A stretch of DNA of 6,733 bases from BM707 sp041592975 (GTDB taxonomy: Bacteria; Desulfobacterota; Desulfuromonadia; Desulfuromonadales; UBA2294). The stretch lies in assembly GCA_041592975.1 (NCBI GenBank), contig JBFHOZ010000126.1, positions 1 to 6,733 of the forward strand, written 5' to 3'. The position numbers and the translations under genes are program-made. This document shows, in pieces, positions 1-5,925 of the stretch; the stretch's first letter is position 1; every line of letters begins with the position of its first letter. Under the pieces are notes generated by a model. That model saw nothing but the letters and a program-made list of their open reading frames with translations, was not told where the DNA came from and searched no databases.

Positions 1-1695
1 ATGCTCCGCTTCATCACCTGCGGCAGCGTCGACGACGGCAAGAGCACCCTGATCGGCCGGCTGCTCTGGGACTCGAAGATGGTCTTCGAGGATCAGCTCG
101 CCGCCCTCGAGGCCGACAGCAGAAAGGTCGGCACCCGGGGGGAGGCGATCGACTACGCCCTGCTGCTGGACGGCCTGCAGGCCGAGCGGGAGCAGGGGAT
201 CACCATCGACGTCGCCTACCGCTACTTCTCCACCGAGCGGCGCAAGTTCATCGTCGCCGACACCCCCGGTCACGAGCAGTACACCCGCAACATGGTCACC
301 GGCGCCTCGACCGCCCAGGTGGCGGTCATCCTGGTCGACGCCCGCAAGGGGATCCTGACCCAGACGCGGCGCCACAGCTACCTGGTCTCGCTGGTCGGCA
401 TCCGGCACGTCGTGCTCGCCATCAACAAGATGGACCTGGTCGACTACAGCCAGTCCCGCTTCGAGGCGATCCGCAAGGAGTACGAGCCGTTCGCACGGCA
501 GCTCGGCTTCGAGCAGATCACCGCCATCCCGATCTCGGCCCTCGAAGGGGACAATGTGATCAACCCGAGCAGCCGGACCCCCTGGCACGACGCCCCGACC
601 CTGATGGATCACCTCGAGACGGTCGCGATCGGCAGCCGGGCGGCCGAACAGCCGTTCCGCATGCGGGTGCAGTGGGTCAACCGCCCGAACCTCGACTTCC
701 GCGGCTTCTGCGGCACCATCGCCTCCGGATCGATCATGCCCGGCGACGAGGTCGTCGTCACCTCCTCCGGCCGGTCCAGCCGCATCGCCCGCATCGTCAC
801 CATGGGCGGCGACCTCCCCCGGGCGACCGCCGGCCAGGCGGTCACCCTGACCCTGGAGGACGAGATCGACATCAGCCGCGGCGACCTGCTCTCGACCCCG
901 CAGGCCACGCCGCAACACTCCGGGCGTTTCGCCGCCAAGCTGGTCTGGATGCACGACGACGCCCTGGTCCCCGGACGGAACTACCTGATCAAGGCCGGCT
1001 CGACCGTCGCCCCGGCGCGCATCGCCGCCATCGACCACAAGGTCAATGTCAACACGCTGCAGCAGGAGAGCGGCAAGTACCTGGAGCTGAACGAGGTCGG
1101 GGCCTGCACCCTCGAGATCGACCGGCCGATCTCCTTCGACCGTTACGGCGAGAACCGCGCCACCGGCAGCTTCATCGTCATCGACCGCATGACCAACGCC
1201 ACCGTCGGCGCCGGGATGATCGACGAACCGCTAACCGACGCCGAGGATCGGCGCCGTGACAGCGAAACGGTCGACCGGCAGGCCCGCGCCGCGCAGAAGG
1301 GGCAGCAGCCCCGCATCCTCTGGTTCTACGGCAATGCCGCCCTGGAGACGCACGACTTCACCCTGCTGCTCGAGCGGAAGCTGGTCGCCCTCGGTCTGCA
1401 CACCCACCTGCTCGATTTCCGCGAGCTGCGCAAGGGGCTCAACACTGACATCGCCGGCGCCGCAAGCGCCCGTCCCGAGGAACTCCGGCGCCTGGCGGAA
1501 GTGGCCCGGGTGGTCGCGGACGCCGGCCTGGTGGTCCTGGTCATCGCCCCGTCCGGCTTCCCGCTGGCGTGCGCCGGAGATGTGCCGGTCAACGCCATCG
1601 ATGTCAACGCATACTTCGACGCCGCCAATTCGAGCACCTGGGGCGGCATCGAGGAGCACGCCGAGCAGCTGATCAGGTCGTTCTACAAACCGTGA
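1..1695 (+). CDS. cysN: Sulfate adenylyltransferase large subunit (CysN GTPase) with a degenerate APS-kinase-like C-terminal tail; 5' end possibly outside the window
   Basis: CysN is the GTP-hydrolysing subunit of ATP sulfurylase. With CysD it turns sulfate and ATP into APS in the cytoplasm. Visible GTPase motifs are the P-loop GSVDDGKST (residues 8-16), the switch region EREQGIT (62-68), DTPGHEQY (87-94), NKMD (142-145) and SAL (179-181). Two EF-Tu-like beta-barrel domains follow, roughly 215-300 and 305-415. Residues about 437-564 resemble APS kinase: WFYG at 441-444, LLD at 470-472, RKGLNTD at 477-483, then a helix and strand like the family's EVAKLxxDAGLIVL stretch. The APS-kinase P-loop (GLSGSGKST) is replaced by GNAALETHD, and the part that would carry the lid and FTG motif is missing, so kinase activity is unlikely. 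The first ATG is also base 1. Family members often have about 5-25 residues before LRFxTCGSVDDGKST, so the true start may lie upstream. cysD would be expected just upstream. The next gene starts 49 bases downstream. Confidence 0.93.
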   Translation: MLRFITCGSVDDGKSTLIGRLLWDSKMVFEDQLAALEADSRKVGTRGEAIDYALLLDGLQAEREQGITIDVAYRYFSTERRKFIVADTPGHEQYTRNMVTGASTAQVAVILVDARKGILTQTRRHSYLVSLVGIRHVVLAINKMDLVDYSQSRFEAIRKEYEPFARQLGFEQITAIPISALEGDNVINPSSRTPWHDAPTLMDHLETVAIGSRAAEQPFRMRVQWVNRPNLDFRGFCGTIASGSIMPGDEVVVTSSGRSSRIARIVTMGGDLPRATAGQAVTLTLEDEIDISRGDLLSTPQATPQHSGRFAAKLVWMHDDALVPGRNYLIKAGSTVAPARIAAIDHKVNVNTLQQESGKYLELNEVGACTLEIDRPISFDRYGENRATGSFIVIDRMTNATVGAGMIDEPLTDAEDRRRDSETVDRQARAAQKGQQPRILWFYGNAALETHDFTLLLERKLVALGLHTHLLDFRELRKGLNTDIAGAASARPEELRRLAEVARVVADAGLVVLVIAPSGFPLACAGDVPVNAIDVNAYFDAANSSTWGGIEEHAEQLIRSFYKP

Positions 1696-1744
1696 GCGTT
1701 TTTCTGCTATGATGCATTGACCATCAACCGGAACCGAGGAACAC

Positions 1745-3067
1745 ATGACCATCGACGACACCAGACTCCGCCTCGACGGCATCTACAAACAGAACGATCA
1801 AGGGCAGCTGATGCTGCGGGCCAAGATCCCTGCCGGCGTGCTGTCGAGCGAGCAGGCGAACAAGCTGGCCGAGCTCGCCGACCGCCACGCCGGCGGCCGG
1901 GTGCACCTGACGACCCGTGGCAGCATCGAGTTTCACGATCTCGACGCCACCGCCCTGCCGGAAGTGACCCGCGGCCTCGCCGCCGTCGGACTGACCAGCC
2001 GCGGCGCCTGCGGTGGAGCGGTGCGCGGCATCTCCTGCAGCAGCACCTTCGGCGACAATTTCGACCAGGCCCAGTCCCTCGCCCGCCGGCTGCACCGCCA
2101 CTTCGCCGGCAATCCCTACTTCGAGGGGCTGCCGAAGAAGTTCAAGATCAGCGTCGACGGCAGCTACCGGCGCTCGCGCCACCTGATCCAGGACGTCGGC
2201 CTGGTTGTCAGCAGCCTCACCGCTTCGCGCGCAGGGTACGATCTCTGGATCGCCGGCGGCCTCGGCCGCGAACCGCAGGCGGCCATTCTCTACCGCGAGG
2301 CGGTGCCCGAGCCGCAGGTGATCCCGGTCATCGAGGCGGTCATCCGGGCCTACAGGAACCACGGCGAAAAGGGGAAACGGCTCAAGCACCTGCTCAACCG
2401 GGTCGGCGAGGCCGAGCTCCGCAGGCTGATCGGTGAGGAGTCCGCCGCCCCGCCGGAGGAGCAGATCGACAACGGCCTCGGCCAGACCCTTTCGCCCCCC
2501 TCATCGGCCAGTGCCGCCGCACCGGTCACCGTTCCGGTCTTCGCCGGCGAGCTGGCGAGCCGCGACCTGCGCGCCCTCGGAGAGCTGGCCGGGCGGTTGT
2601 CGCTGGGCGTACTCGCCCTGACCGCCGACCAGGACATCGCCTTCCTGCCGCCGGACAGAGCGACGGCGGAGCAGCTCAAACTGGAGCTGGCCGCCGCCGG
2701 CTTCCTCAACGACGCCCCGGAACAGCGGGTCGTGTTCCGCATCTGCCCCGGCAGCCACGAGTGCCGCATGGGACTGGCGCCGACCCGGGACATCGCCCGG
2801 GAGATCATTGCCGCCCTCCCCGAGGACAAGCGCGAGGCGACCTGGGCGATCTCCGGCTGCCCCAACTCCTGTTCGCAGCCGCAGCTGGCCGATTACGGCA
2901 TCATCGCCCGCAAGCTCACCCGGAACGAGGACGGCGACCGGTCGCCGCGATTCGAGCTGACGCGGCGCAATGGGGACGGGCTGGGCGAGGCCGTCGCCGT
3001 CGACCTCGACCTCGCGCAGCTCAAGGGGGTGATCGGCCAGCCCGGGGAGAATCGTCCGCCCGCCTGA
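1745..3067 (+). CDS. Siroheme/4Fe-4S sulfite (or nitrite) reductase, compact form; probably assimilatory sulfite reductase
   Basis: The 440-residue product has the duplicated ferredoxin-like half-domain plus siroheme domain of the sulfite/nitrite reductase family. The first half shows TTRGSIEF (Arg58), RGACGGAVRG (86-95, Arg94) and LPKKFKI (Lys132 and Lys134), which are likely siroheme or substrate ligands by family comparison. The second half has the cluster cysteines as C-X5-C (Cys334, Cys340) and C-X3-C (Cys372, Cys376, in GCPNSC). These bind the 4Fe-4S cluster that bridges to siroheme. Sulfite reduction to sulfide is the likely reaction because cysN precedes it and cysK follows; nitrite reductase, or a CobG-like cobalamin enzyme of similar length, is less likely. 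At 440 residues it is well short of CysI (about 570). It stops soon after the cysteine motifs and lacks the usual Y-x-LxLGG stretch and end segment. A Pro/Ala/Ser-rich linker lies around 233-262. GAGGA (1736-1740) is the ribosome binding site for ATG 1745. No flavin or ferredoxin domain is fused, so its electron donor is separate. Confidence 0.85.
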   Translation: MTIDDTRLRLDGIYKQNDQGQLMLRAKIPAGVLSSEQANKLAELADRHAGGRVHLTTRGSIEFHDLDATALPEVTRGLAAVGLTSRGACGGAVRGISCSSTFGDNFDQAQSLARRLHRHFAGNPYFEGLPKKFKISVDGSYRRSRHLIQDVGLVVSSLTASRAGYDLWIAGGLGREPQAAILYREAVPEPQVIPVIEAVIRAYRNHGEKGKRLKHLLNRVGEAELRRLIGEESAAPPEEQIDNGLGQTLSPPSSASAAAPVTVPVFAGELASRDLRALGELAGRLSLGVLALTADQDIAFLPPDRATAEQLKLELAAAGFLNDAPEQRVVFRICPGSHECRMGLAPTRDIAREIIAALPEDKREATWAISGCPNSCSQPQLADYGIIARKLTRNEDGDRSPRFELTRRNGDGLGEAVAVDLDLAQLKGVIGQPGENRPPA

Positions 3068-3132
3068 CATCATGCCGGGCGCATTTCCCCACGACAAAGT
3101 AAACTATAACCGCCCAAGTAACCATTTATTTC

Positions 3133-3161
3133 TTGACAAGCATTATAGGCTTATCTATTGT
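3133..3161 (+). promoter_or_regulatory. Sigma70-type promoter for cysK
   Basis: A perfect -35 hexamer TTGACA (3133-3138) is followed by a 17-base spacer and TATTGT (3156-3161; 4 of 6 consensus bases), in an AT-rich stretch. Transcription would start near 3168, leaving a leader of about 75 bases before the cysK ATG. A short inverted repeat, ATAG (3145-3148) and CTAT (3155-3158), overlaps the spacer and -10. It is too short to be called an operator. No terminator hairpin for the preceding reductase gene is visible in 3068-3132, so read-through into cysK remains possible. Confidence 0.6.
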
Positions 3162-3243
3162 TGAGCATGGATGTGTTGAATTGAAATACCATCAACCCGA
3201 TTCATGCGGATAAAGGTCCATACCGAGAACAAAGGAGCTGACC

Positions 3244-4200
3244 ATGAGCGCGATTTTCACTGACAATTCCCTCTCCATCGGCCGGACACCGCTGGTCCAG
3301 CTGAACCGGGTCATTCCGGCCGGCGGCGCCACGGTTTACGCCAAGATCGAGGGGCGCAACCCGGCCTACTCGGTCAAGTGCCGGATCGGCGCCTCGATGA
3401 TCTGGGACGCGGAGCAGAGCGGCGCCCTGAAGAAGGGGATGGAGATCGTCGAGCCGACCAGCGGCAATACCGGCATCGCCCTCGCCTTCGTCGCCGCCGC
3501 GCGGGGAATCCCGATCACCCTGACCATGCCCGACACCATGAGCATCGAGCGGCGCAAGGTTCTCAAGGCGTTCGGCGCCCACCTCATCCTGACCCCGGGC
3601 GCCAAGGGGATGGCTGGCGCCATCAAGGAGGCGGAAGACCTGGCGGCGTCCAACCCGGACAAGTACCTGCTGCTGCACCAGTTCAAGAATCCGGCCAACC
3701 CGAAGATCCACGAAGAGACCACCGGCCCGGAGATCTGGGAGGACACCGGCGGGGAGATCGACGTGCTGGTCTCCGGCGTCGGCACCGGCGGCACCATCAC
3801 CGGCGTCTCCCGCTACATCAAGAACACCAGGGGGAGAAAGATCGTTTCGGTGGCGGTGGAGCCGGCCGACAGCCCGGTCATCAGCCAGCACCTCGCCGGC
3901 GACACCCTGCAGCCCGGCCCGCACAAGATCCAGGGGATCGGCGCCGGCTTCATCCCCGACACCCTCGACCTCGCCATGGTCGACCGGGTCGAGCAGGTGA
4001 CCAACGAGGAGGCGATCGAGTACGCCCGCCGCCTGGCCAAGGAGGAAGGGCTGCTCTCCGGCATCTCCTGCGGCGCCGCCACGGCAGTCGCCGCCCGGCT
4101 GGCGAAAGAATCGGCCTTCAAGGGGAAGAAGATCGTCGTCGTCCTGCCCGACTCGGGCGAACGCTACCTGACGAGCGTGCTGTTCGAGGATCTGGCATAG
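3244..4200 (+). CDS. cysK: Cysteine synthase A (O-acetylserine sulfhydrylase, PLP enzyme)
   Basis: CysK makes L-cysteine from O-acetylserine and sulfide in the cytoplasm. The 318-residue protein aligns from memory along nearly its whole length with enterobacterial CysK. It shares NSLSIGRTPLVQLNR near the N-terminus, SVKCRIG with the PLP-binding lysine at Lys45, the substrate loop TSGNTG (72-77), the phosphate-binding loop GVGTGGT (178-184), GISCGAA with Ser275 probably contacting the PLP ring nitrogen, and PDSGERY near the end. SVKCRIG, rather than the SVKDRIG seen in many CysK/CysM proteins, points to the CysK (A) type. The C-terminus stops at about FEDLA, a few residues earlier than E. coli CysK. 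AAGGAG (3232-3237), six bases before ATG 3244, fixes the start. It lies between the sulfite reductase gene, which supplies sulfide, and the SAM-regulated metI, which uses cysteine. It has its own upstream promoter and no riboswitch of its own. I see no clear intrinsic terminator right after the stop. Confidence 0.96.
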   Translation: MSAIFTDNSLSIGRTPLVQLNRVIPAGGATVYAKIEGRNPAYSVKCRIGASMIWDAEQSGALKKGMEIVEPTSGNTGIALAFVAAARGIPITLTMPDTMSIERRKVLKAFGAHLILTPGAKGMAGAIKEAEDLAASNPDKYLLLHQFKNPANPKIHEETTGPEIWEDTGGEIDVLVSGVGTGGTITGVSRYIKNTRGRKIVSVAVEPADSPVISQHLAGDTLQPGPHKIQGIGAGFIPDTLDLAMVDRVEQVTNEEAIEYARRLAKEEGLLSGISCGAATAVAARLAKESAFKGKKIVVVLPDSGERYLTSVLFEDLA

Positions 4201-4216
4201 CTAAGTGTAATTTAAT

Positions 4217-4245
4217 TTGACAACAGAGATCTGATTCTTTATTGT
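4217..4245 (+). promoter_or_regulatory. Sigma70-type promoter for the SAM riboswitch-metI(-metC) transcript
   Basis: TTGACA (4217-4222), a 17-base spacer and TATTGT (4240-4245) lie just after the cysK stop codon. Both hexamers and the spacer length are the same as in the cysK promoter at 3133-3161, although the spacer sequence differs. Transcription would begin near 4252. That gives a leader of about 385 bases before metI, containing the 121-base hairpin element and then the riboswitch. An AT-rich imperfect inverted repeat (GTGT...TTAATT at 4205-4217 against AATTAAACAC at 4256-4265) flanks the promoter; its meaning is unknown. Confidence 0.6.
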
Positions 4246-4275
4246 TTTAGTCCACAATTAAACACGCTGCTGACA

Positions 4276-4396
4276 GGAGCGAGGAGTTTTTTCTCAAATC
4301 AAGGAAGTCGAGGGTTGAGTGAGCGAGTCGTAGTTCTCTACGTCGAGCGAATGCAACCCGACAACTGACGCCGAGTTGAGGAAAAAGAGCCGCTCC
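4276..4396 (+). repeat. 121-base imperfect hairpin element in the metI leader (dispersed repeat or structured RNA, unassigned)
   Basis: The two ends of this stretch are complementary over a long range. GGAGCG (4276-4281) pairs with CGCTCC (4391-4396), and 4287-4297 (six T then CTCAA) pairs with 4376-4386 over 11 pairs including one G-T. A separate inner hairpin runs 4312-4359 with no bulge: GGGTTG/CAACCC at its base (4312-4317 with 4354-4359), CGTAG/CTACG at its tip (4329-4333 with 4338-4342), and a TTCT loop. Between these helices, two 5'-GA/3'-AG tandem mismatches (4325-4326 with 4345-4346, and 4321-4322 with 4349-4350) are separated by two C-G/G-C pairs. There is no ORF with coding character. 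It lies between the promoter and the riboswitch, so it should be transcribed as part of the leader. It could be a dispersed intergenic repeat typical of the genome, or a structured RNA. I cannot assign it to a named family. Confidence 0.7.
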
Positions 4397-4410
4397 CATC
4401 GACAGCGAAG

Positions 4411-4523
4411 TTTTCATCGAGAGTGGCGGAGGGACAGGCCCTGTGAAGCCACAGCAACCGGTTCATGGCGACATGGGCGCCAGGTGCTAATTCCTGCCCC
4501 GGGAAACCGGGGAAAGATGAGGA
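4411..4523 (+). promoter_or_regulatory. SAM-I (S-box) riboswitch aptamer upstream of metI
   Basis: The S-box core is unmistakable: ATCGAGAGTGGCGGAGGGAC, then CCCT, TGAAGCC, GCAACC and GGTGCTAATTCCTGC. P1 pairs TTTTCATC (4411-4418) with GATGAGGA (4516-4523), eight pairs including two G-T. P2 pairs GTGGC (4423-4427) with GCCAC (4448-4452), with the kink-turn purines between it and the AGGG/CCCT upper stem (4430-4433 with 4439-4442). P3 is closed by ACC/GGT (4457-4459 with 4483-4485) and contains GGCG/CGCC. P4 is CCCCGG/CCGGGG (4497-4502 with 4507-4512), capped by a GAAA tetraloop. SAM binding stabilises P1, which frees the downstream terminator and stops transcription before metI. Placement directly before a MetI-like gene matches the family's known targets. 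Confidence 0.96.
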
Positions 4524-4555
4524 CGGCGCTTCGCTACACGTTTTGTCTGTATTTG

Positions 4556-4588
4556 AGGCCCCTTCTCATCCCCGAGAGGGGGCTTTTT
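4556..4588 (+). terminator. Intrinsic terminator of the SAM riboswitch expression platform
   Basis: GCCCCTTCTC (4558-4567) pairs with GAGAGGGGGC (4574-4583) over ten pairs including one G-T. The loop is six bases, and five T follow (4584-4588). The competing antiterminator is also visible: the 3' strand of riboswitch P1 (GATGAGGA, 4516-4523) is complementary to TTCTCATC (4563-4570), eight pairs including one G-T, and this overlaps the terminator's 5' arm. Without SAM the antiterminator forms and metI is read. With SAM, P1 holds its strand and the terminator forms. This is transcriptional attenuation with SAM as the off signal. Confidence 0.93.
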
Positions 4589-4636
4589 GGTTGCCCCTTC
4601 GAGATTAACTGCCGCATTGAAAGGGGATGACCAGAG

Positions 4637-5782
4637 ATGAAAAAACAGCACCTCTCCACCCGCAGTGTCCAGATCGGCGTCGGTCGCGACGAGGCGACCG
4701 GCGGCATCAGCTTCCCGATCTATCCGAGCGCCACCTACCGCCACCCCGGCGTCGGCCAGAGCACCGGCTACGACTACACCCGCTCGGGAAACCCGACCCG
4801 CGACGTCGTCGAACAGGGGCTGGCCGAACTCGAGGGGGGAGCCCGCGGGCTTGTCTTCTCCTCCGGCATGGCGGCATTGACGACGCTGTTCCTGCACTTC
4901 TCGTCGGGCGACCACCTGGTCGTCTCCGAGGATCTCTACGGCGGCACCTACCGGGTGCTCGACCAGGTCTTCGGCAAGCTCGGCGTCAGCGCCACCTACG
5001 TCGACACGACCGACTGCGCCGCCGTGTCCGCCGCGATCACCGAGCAAACCCGGGCGCTGCTGGTCGAGACCCCCGGCAACCCGCTGCTCGGGGTGGCCGA
5101 CCTGGCCGCCCTCGGCCAGCTCTGCCGGAAGCACGGCCTGCTGTACATCGTCGACAACACCTTCCTCACCCCGGCCCTGCAGAGGCCGATCGCGTTCGGT
5201 GCCGACGTCGTCGTCCATTCGGCGACCAAGTATCTTGGAGGCCACAGCGACCTGCTCGCCGGCGCCCTGGTCGCGAAGGACGCCGGGCTGGGCGAGCGGC
5301 TCTACATGCTGCAGAACGCCTGCGGCGCCACCCTCCCGCCGCAGGAATGCTGGCTGCTGATCCGCAGCCTCAAGACCCTGACGCTGCGGATCAGGCGCCA
5401 CTGCGAGACCGCCCTGGCGGTCGCCGGCTGGCTGGAGAAGCACCCGCACGTCGGACAGGTCTACTACCCCGGCCTCGAAAAACATCCGGGACATGAACTG
5501 AGCCGGAGACAGGCGAGCGGTTTCGGTGGTATGCTGTCGTTTCGGACCGACACCCCGGAACGCGCCGCCCGGGCGCTGGAGAAGCTGCAGCTGATCTCCT
5601 TCGCCGAGAGCCTCGGCGGCGTCGAATCGCTGATGACCCTGCCGGCGGTACAGACCCACGGCGACATCCCGGAAGAAGAGCGACAGCGGCTCGGCATTAC
5701 CGACACCCTGCTGCGCCTTTCGGTCGGGCTGGAAGAGGCGGAAGACATCATCGCCGACCTCGAACAGGCATTAAACCAATAA
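4637..5782 (+). CDS. metI: MetI-like trans-sulfuration enzyme (cystathionine gamma-synthase / O-acylhomoserine thiolyase, PLP)
   Basis: This 381-residue Cys/Met-metabolism PLP enzyme most likely joins cysteine to an O-acylhomoserine to give cystathionine, and may also use sulfide directly. Family residues are all present: YDYTRSGNPTRD with Tyr47 and Arg49 (phosphate contacts from the neighbouring subunit), SSGMAA, DLYGG with Tyr101 (ring stacking), VDNTF with Asp173, and SATKYLGGHSD with the PLP lysine at Lys198. Glu324 in FAESLGGVESL is the gamma-synthase type residue, where E. coli MetC has Tyr. The C-terminal half (AESLGGVESL, QTHGDIPEEER, LLRLSVGLEEAED) recalls Bacillus subtilis MetI. Full length, no breaks. 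AAAGGGG (4620-4626) lies ten bases before ATG 4637, slightly far; an ATG at 4627 is out of frame. The SAM-I riboswitch and terminator upstream show repression by SAM. A MetC-like gene follows after 143 bases, as in the metIC pair of Bacillus. O-acetylhomoserine sulfhydrylase or cystathionine gamma-lyase remain alternatives. Confidence 0.85.
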   Translation: MKKQHLSTRSVQIGVGRDEATGGISFPIYPSATYRHPGVGQSTGYDYTRSGNPTRDVVEQGLAELEGGARGLVFSSGMAALTTLFLHFSSGDHLVVSEDLYGGTYRVLDQVFGKLGVSATYVDTTDCAAVSAAITEQTRALLVETPGNPLLGVADLAALGQLCRKHGLLYIVDNTFLTPALQRPIAFGADVVVHSATKYLGGHSDLLAGALVAKDAGLGERLYMLQNACGATLPPQECWLLIRSLKTLTLRIRRHCETALAVAGWLEKHPHVGQVYYPGLEKHPGHELSRRQASGFGGMLSFRTDTPERAARALEKLQLISFAESLGGVESLMTLPAVQTHGDIPEEERQRLGITDTLLRLSVGLEEAEDIIADLEQALNQ

Positions 5783-5789
5783 TATTCTC

Positions 5790-5866
5790 AACGGAGAGAC
5801 GCAGAGATGGAGAGATCGCAGAGGTAAAATCAAGCATGATACGCTCCATCTCTCCGCCTCTCCGTT
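5790..5866. repeat. Inverted repeat with 23-base arms between metI and metC
   Basis: The left arm (5790-5812, beginning AACGGAGAG) and right arm (5844-5866, ending CTCTCCGTT) pair at 21 of 23 positions. The mismatches are at 5799/5857 and 5802/5854, and the loop is 31 bases. The left side also contains a tandem direct repeat: GGAGAGACGCAGAGAT (5793-5808), then GGAGAGATCGCAGAGGT (5809-5825). The purine-rich GGAGA/GCAGAG units resemble dispersed intergenic hairpin repeats found in many environmental bacterial genomes (recall, not checked). No T-run follows directly, so it is not a standard intrinsic terminator, but it could slow transcription or stabilise the upstream mRNA end. The rest of the gap (5867-5925) is AT-rich, without a convincing promoter or second riboswitch. 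Confidence 0.8.
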
Positions 5867-5925
5867 AAAATTGTTTTGCGATTCTTAATTTGTATTTCAT
5901 CAATCACAATAATTAAGGACTCAAT

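Noticed and set aside
672..1259. Plus-strand alternative frame of about 195 codons inside cysN
   Set aside because: Arg/Pro/His-rich, low-complexity translation typical of an out-of-frame reading of GC-rich coding DNA. cysN explains the region fully.
1705..1713. Extended -10-like TGCTATGAT before the sulfite reductase gene
   Set aside because: There is no -35 at a usable distance upstream, and the 49-base gap fits simple co-transcription with cysN. An internal promoter is possible but unsupported.
3145..3158. ATAG-N6-CTAT as a regulator operator in the cysK promoter
   Set aside because: Four-base arms are too short, and it does not match any operator I can name. The equivalent metI promoter lacks it.
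4205..4265. AT-rich inverted repeat around the metI promoter (GTGT...TTAATT with AATTAAACAC)
   Set aside because: It needs a three-base bulge and is nearly all A/T, so it could easily arise by chance. There is no sign of mobile-element ends or target duplication.
4265..4292. CGCT/AGCG stem followed by six T as a terminator for cysK
   Set aside because: Only four base pairs with a nine-base loop, and the T-run is five bases away. The T-run is better explained as the 5' arm of the 121-base hairpin.
4376..4630. Open frame of 84 codons across the riboswitch
   Set aside because: It spans the SAM-I aptamer and terminator, has no ribosome binding site, and its sequence is explained by RNA structure.
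4487..5659. Long minus-strand open frame (about 390 codons) opposite metI
   Set aside because: It lies antisense to a complete, motif-rich PLP enzyme and part of the riboswitch. Long shadow frames are expected at this GC content, and it shows no recognisable domain.
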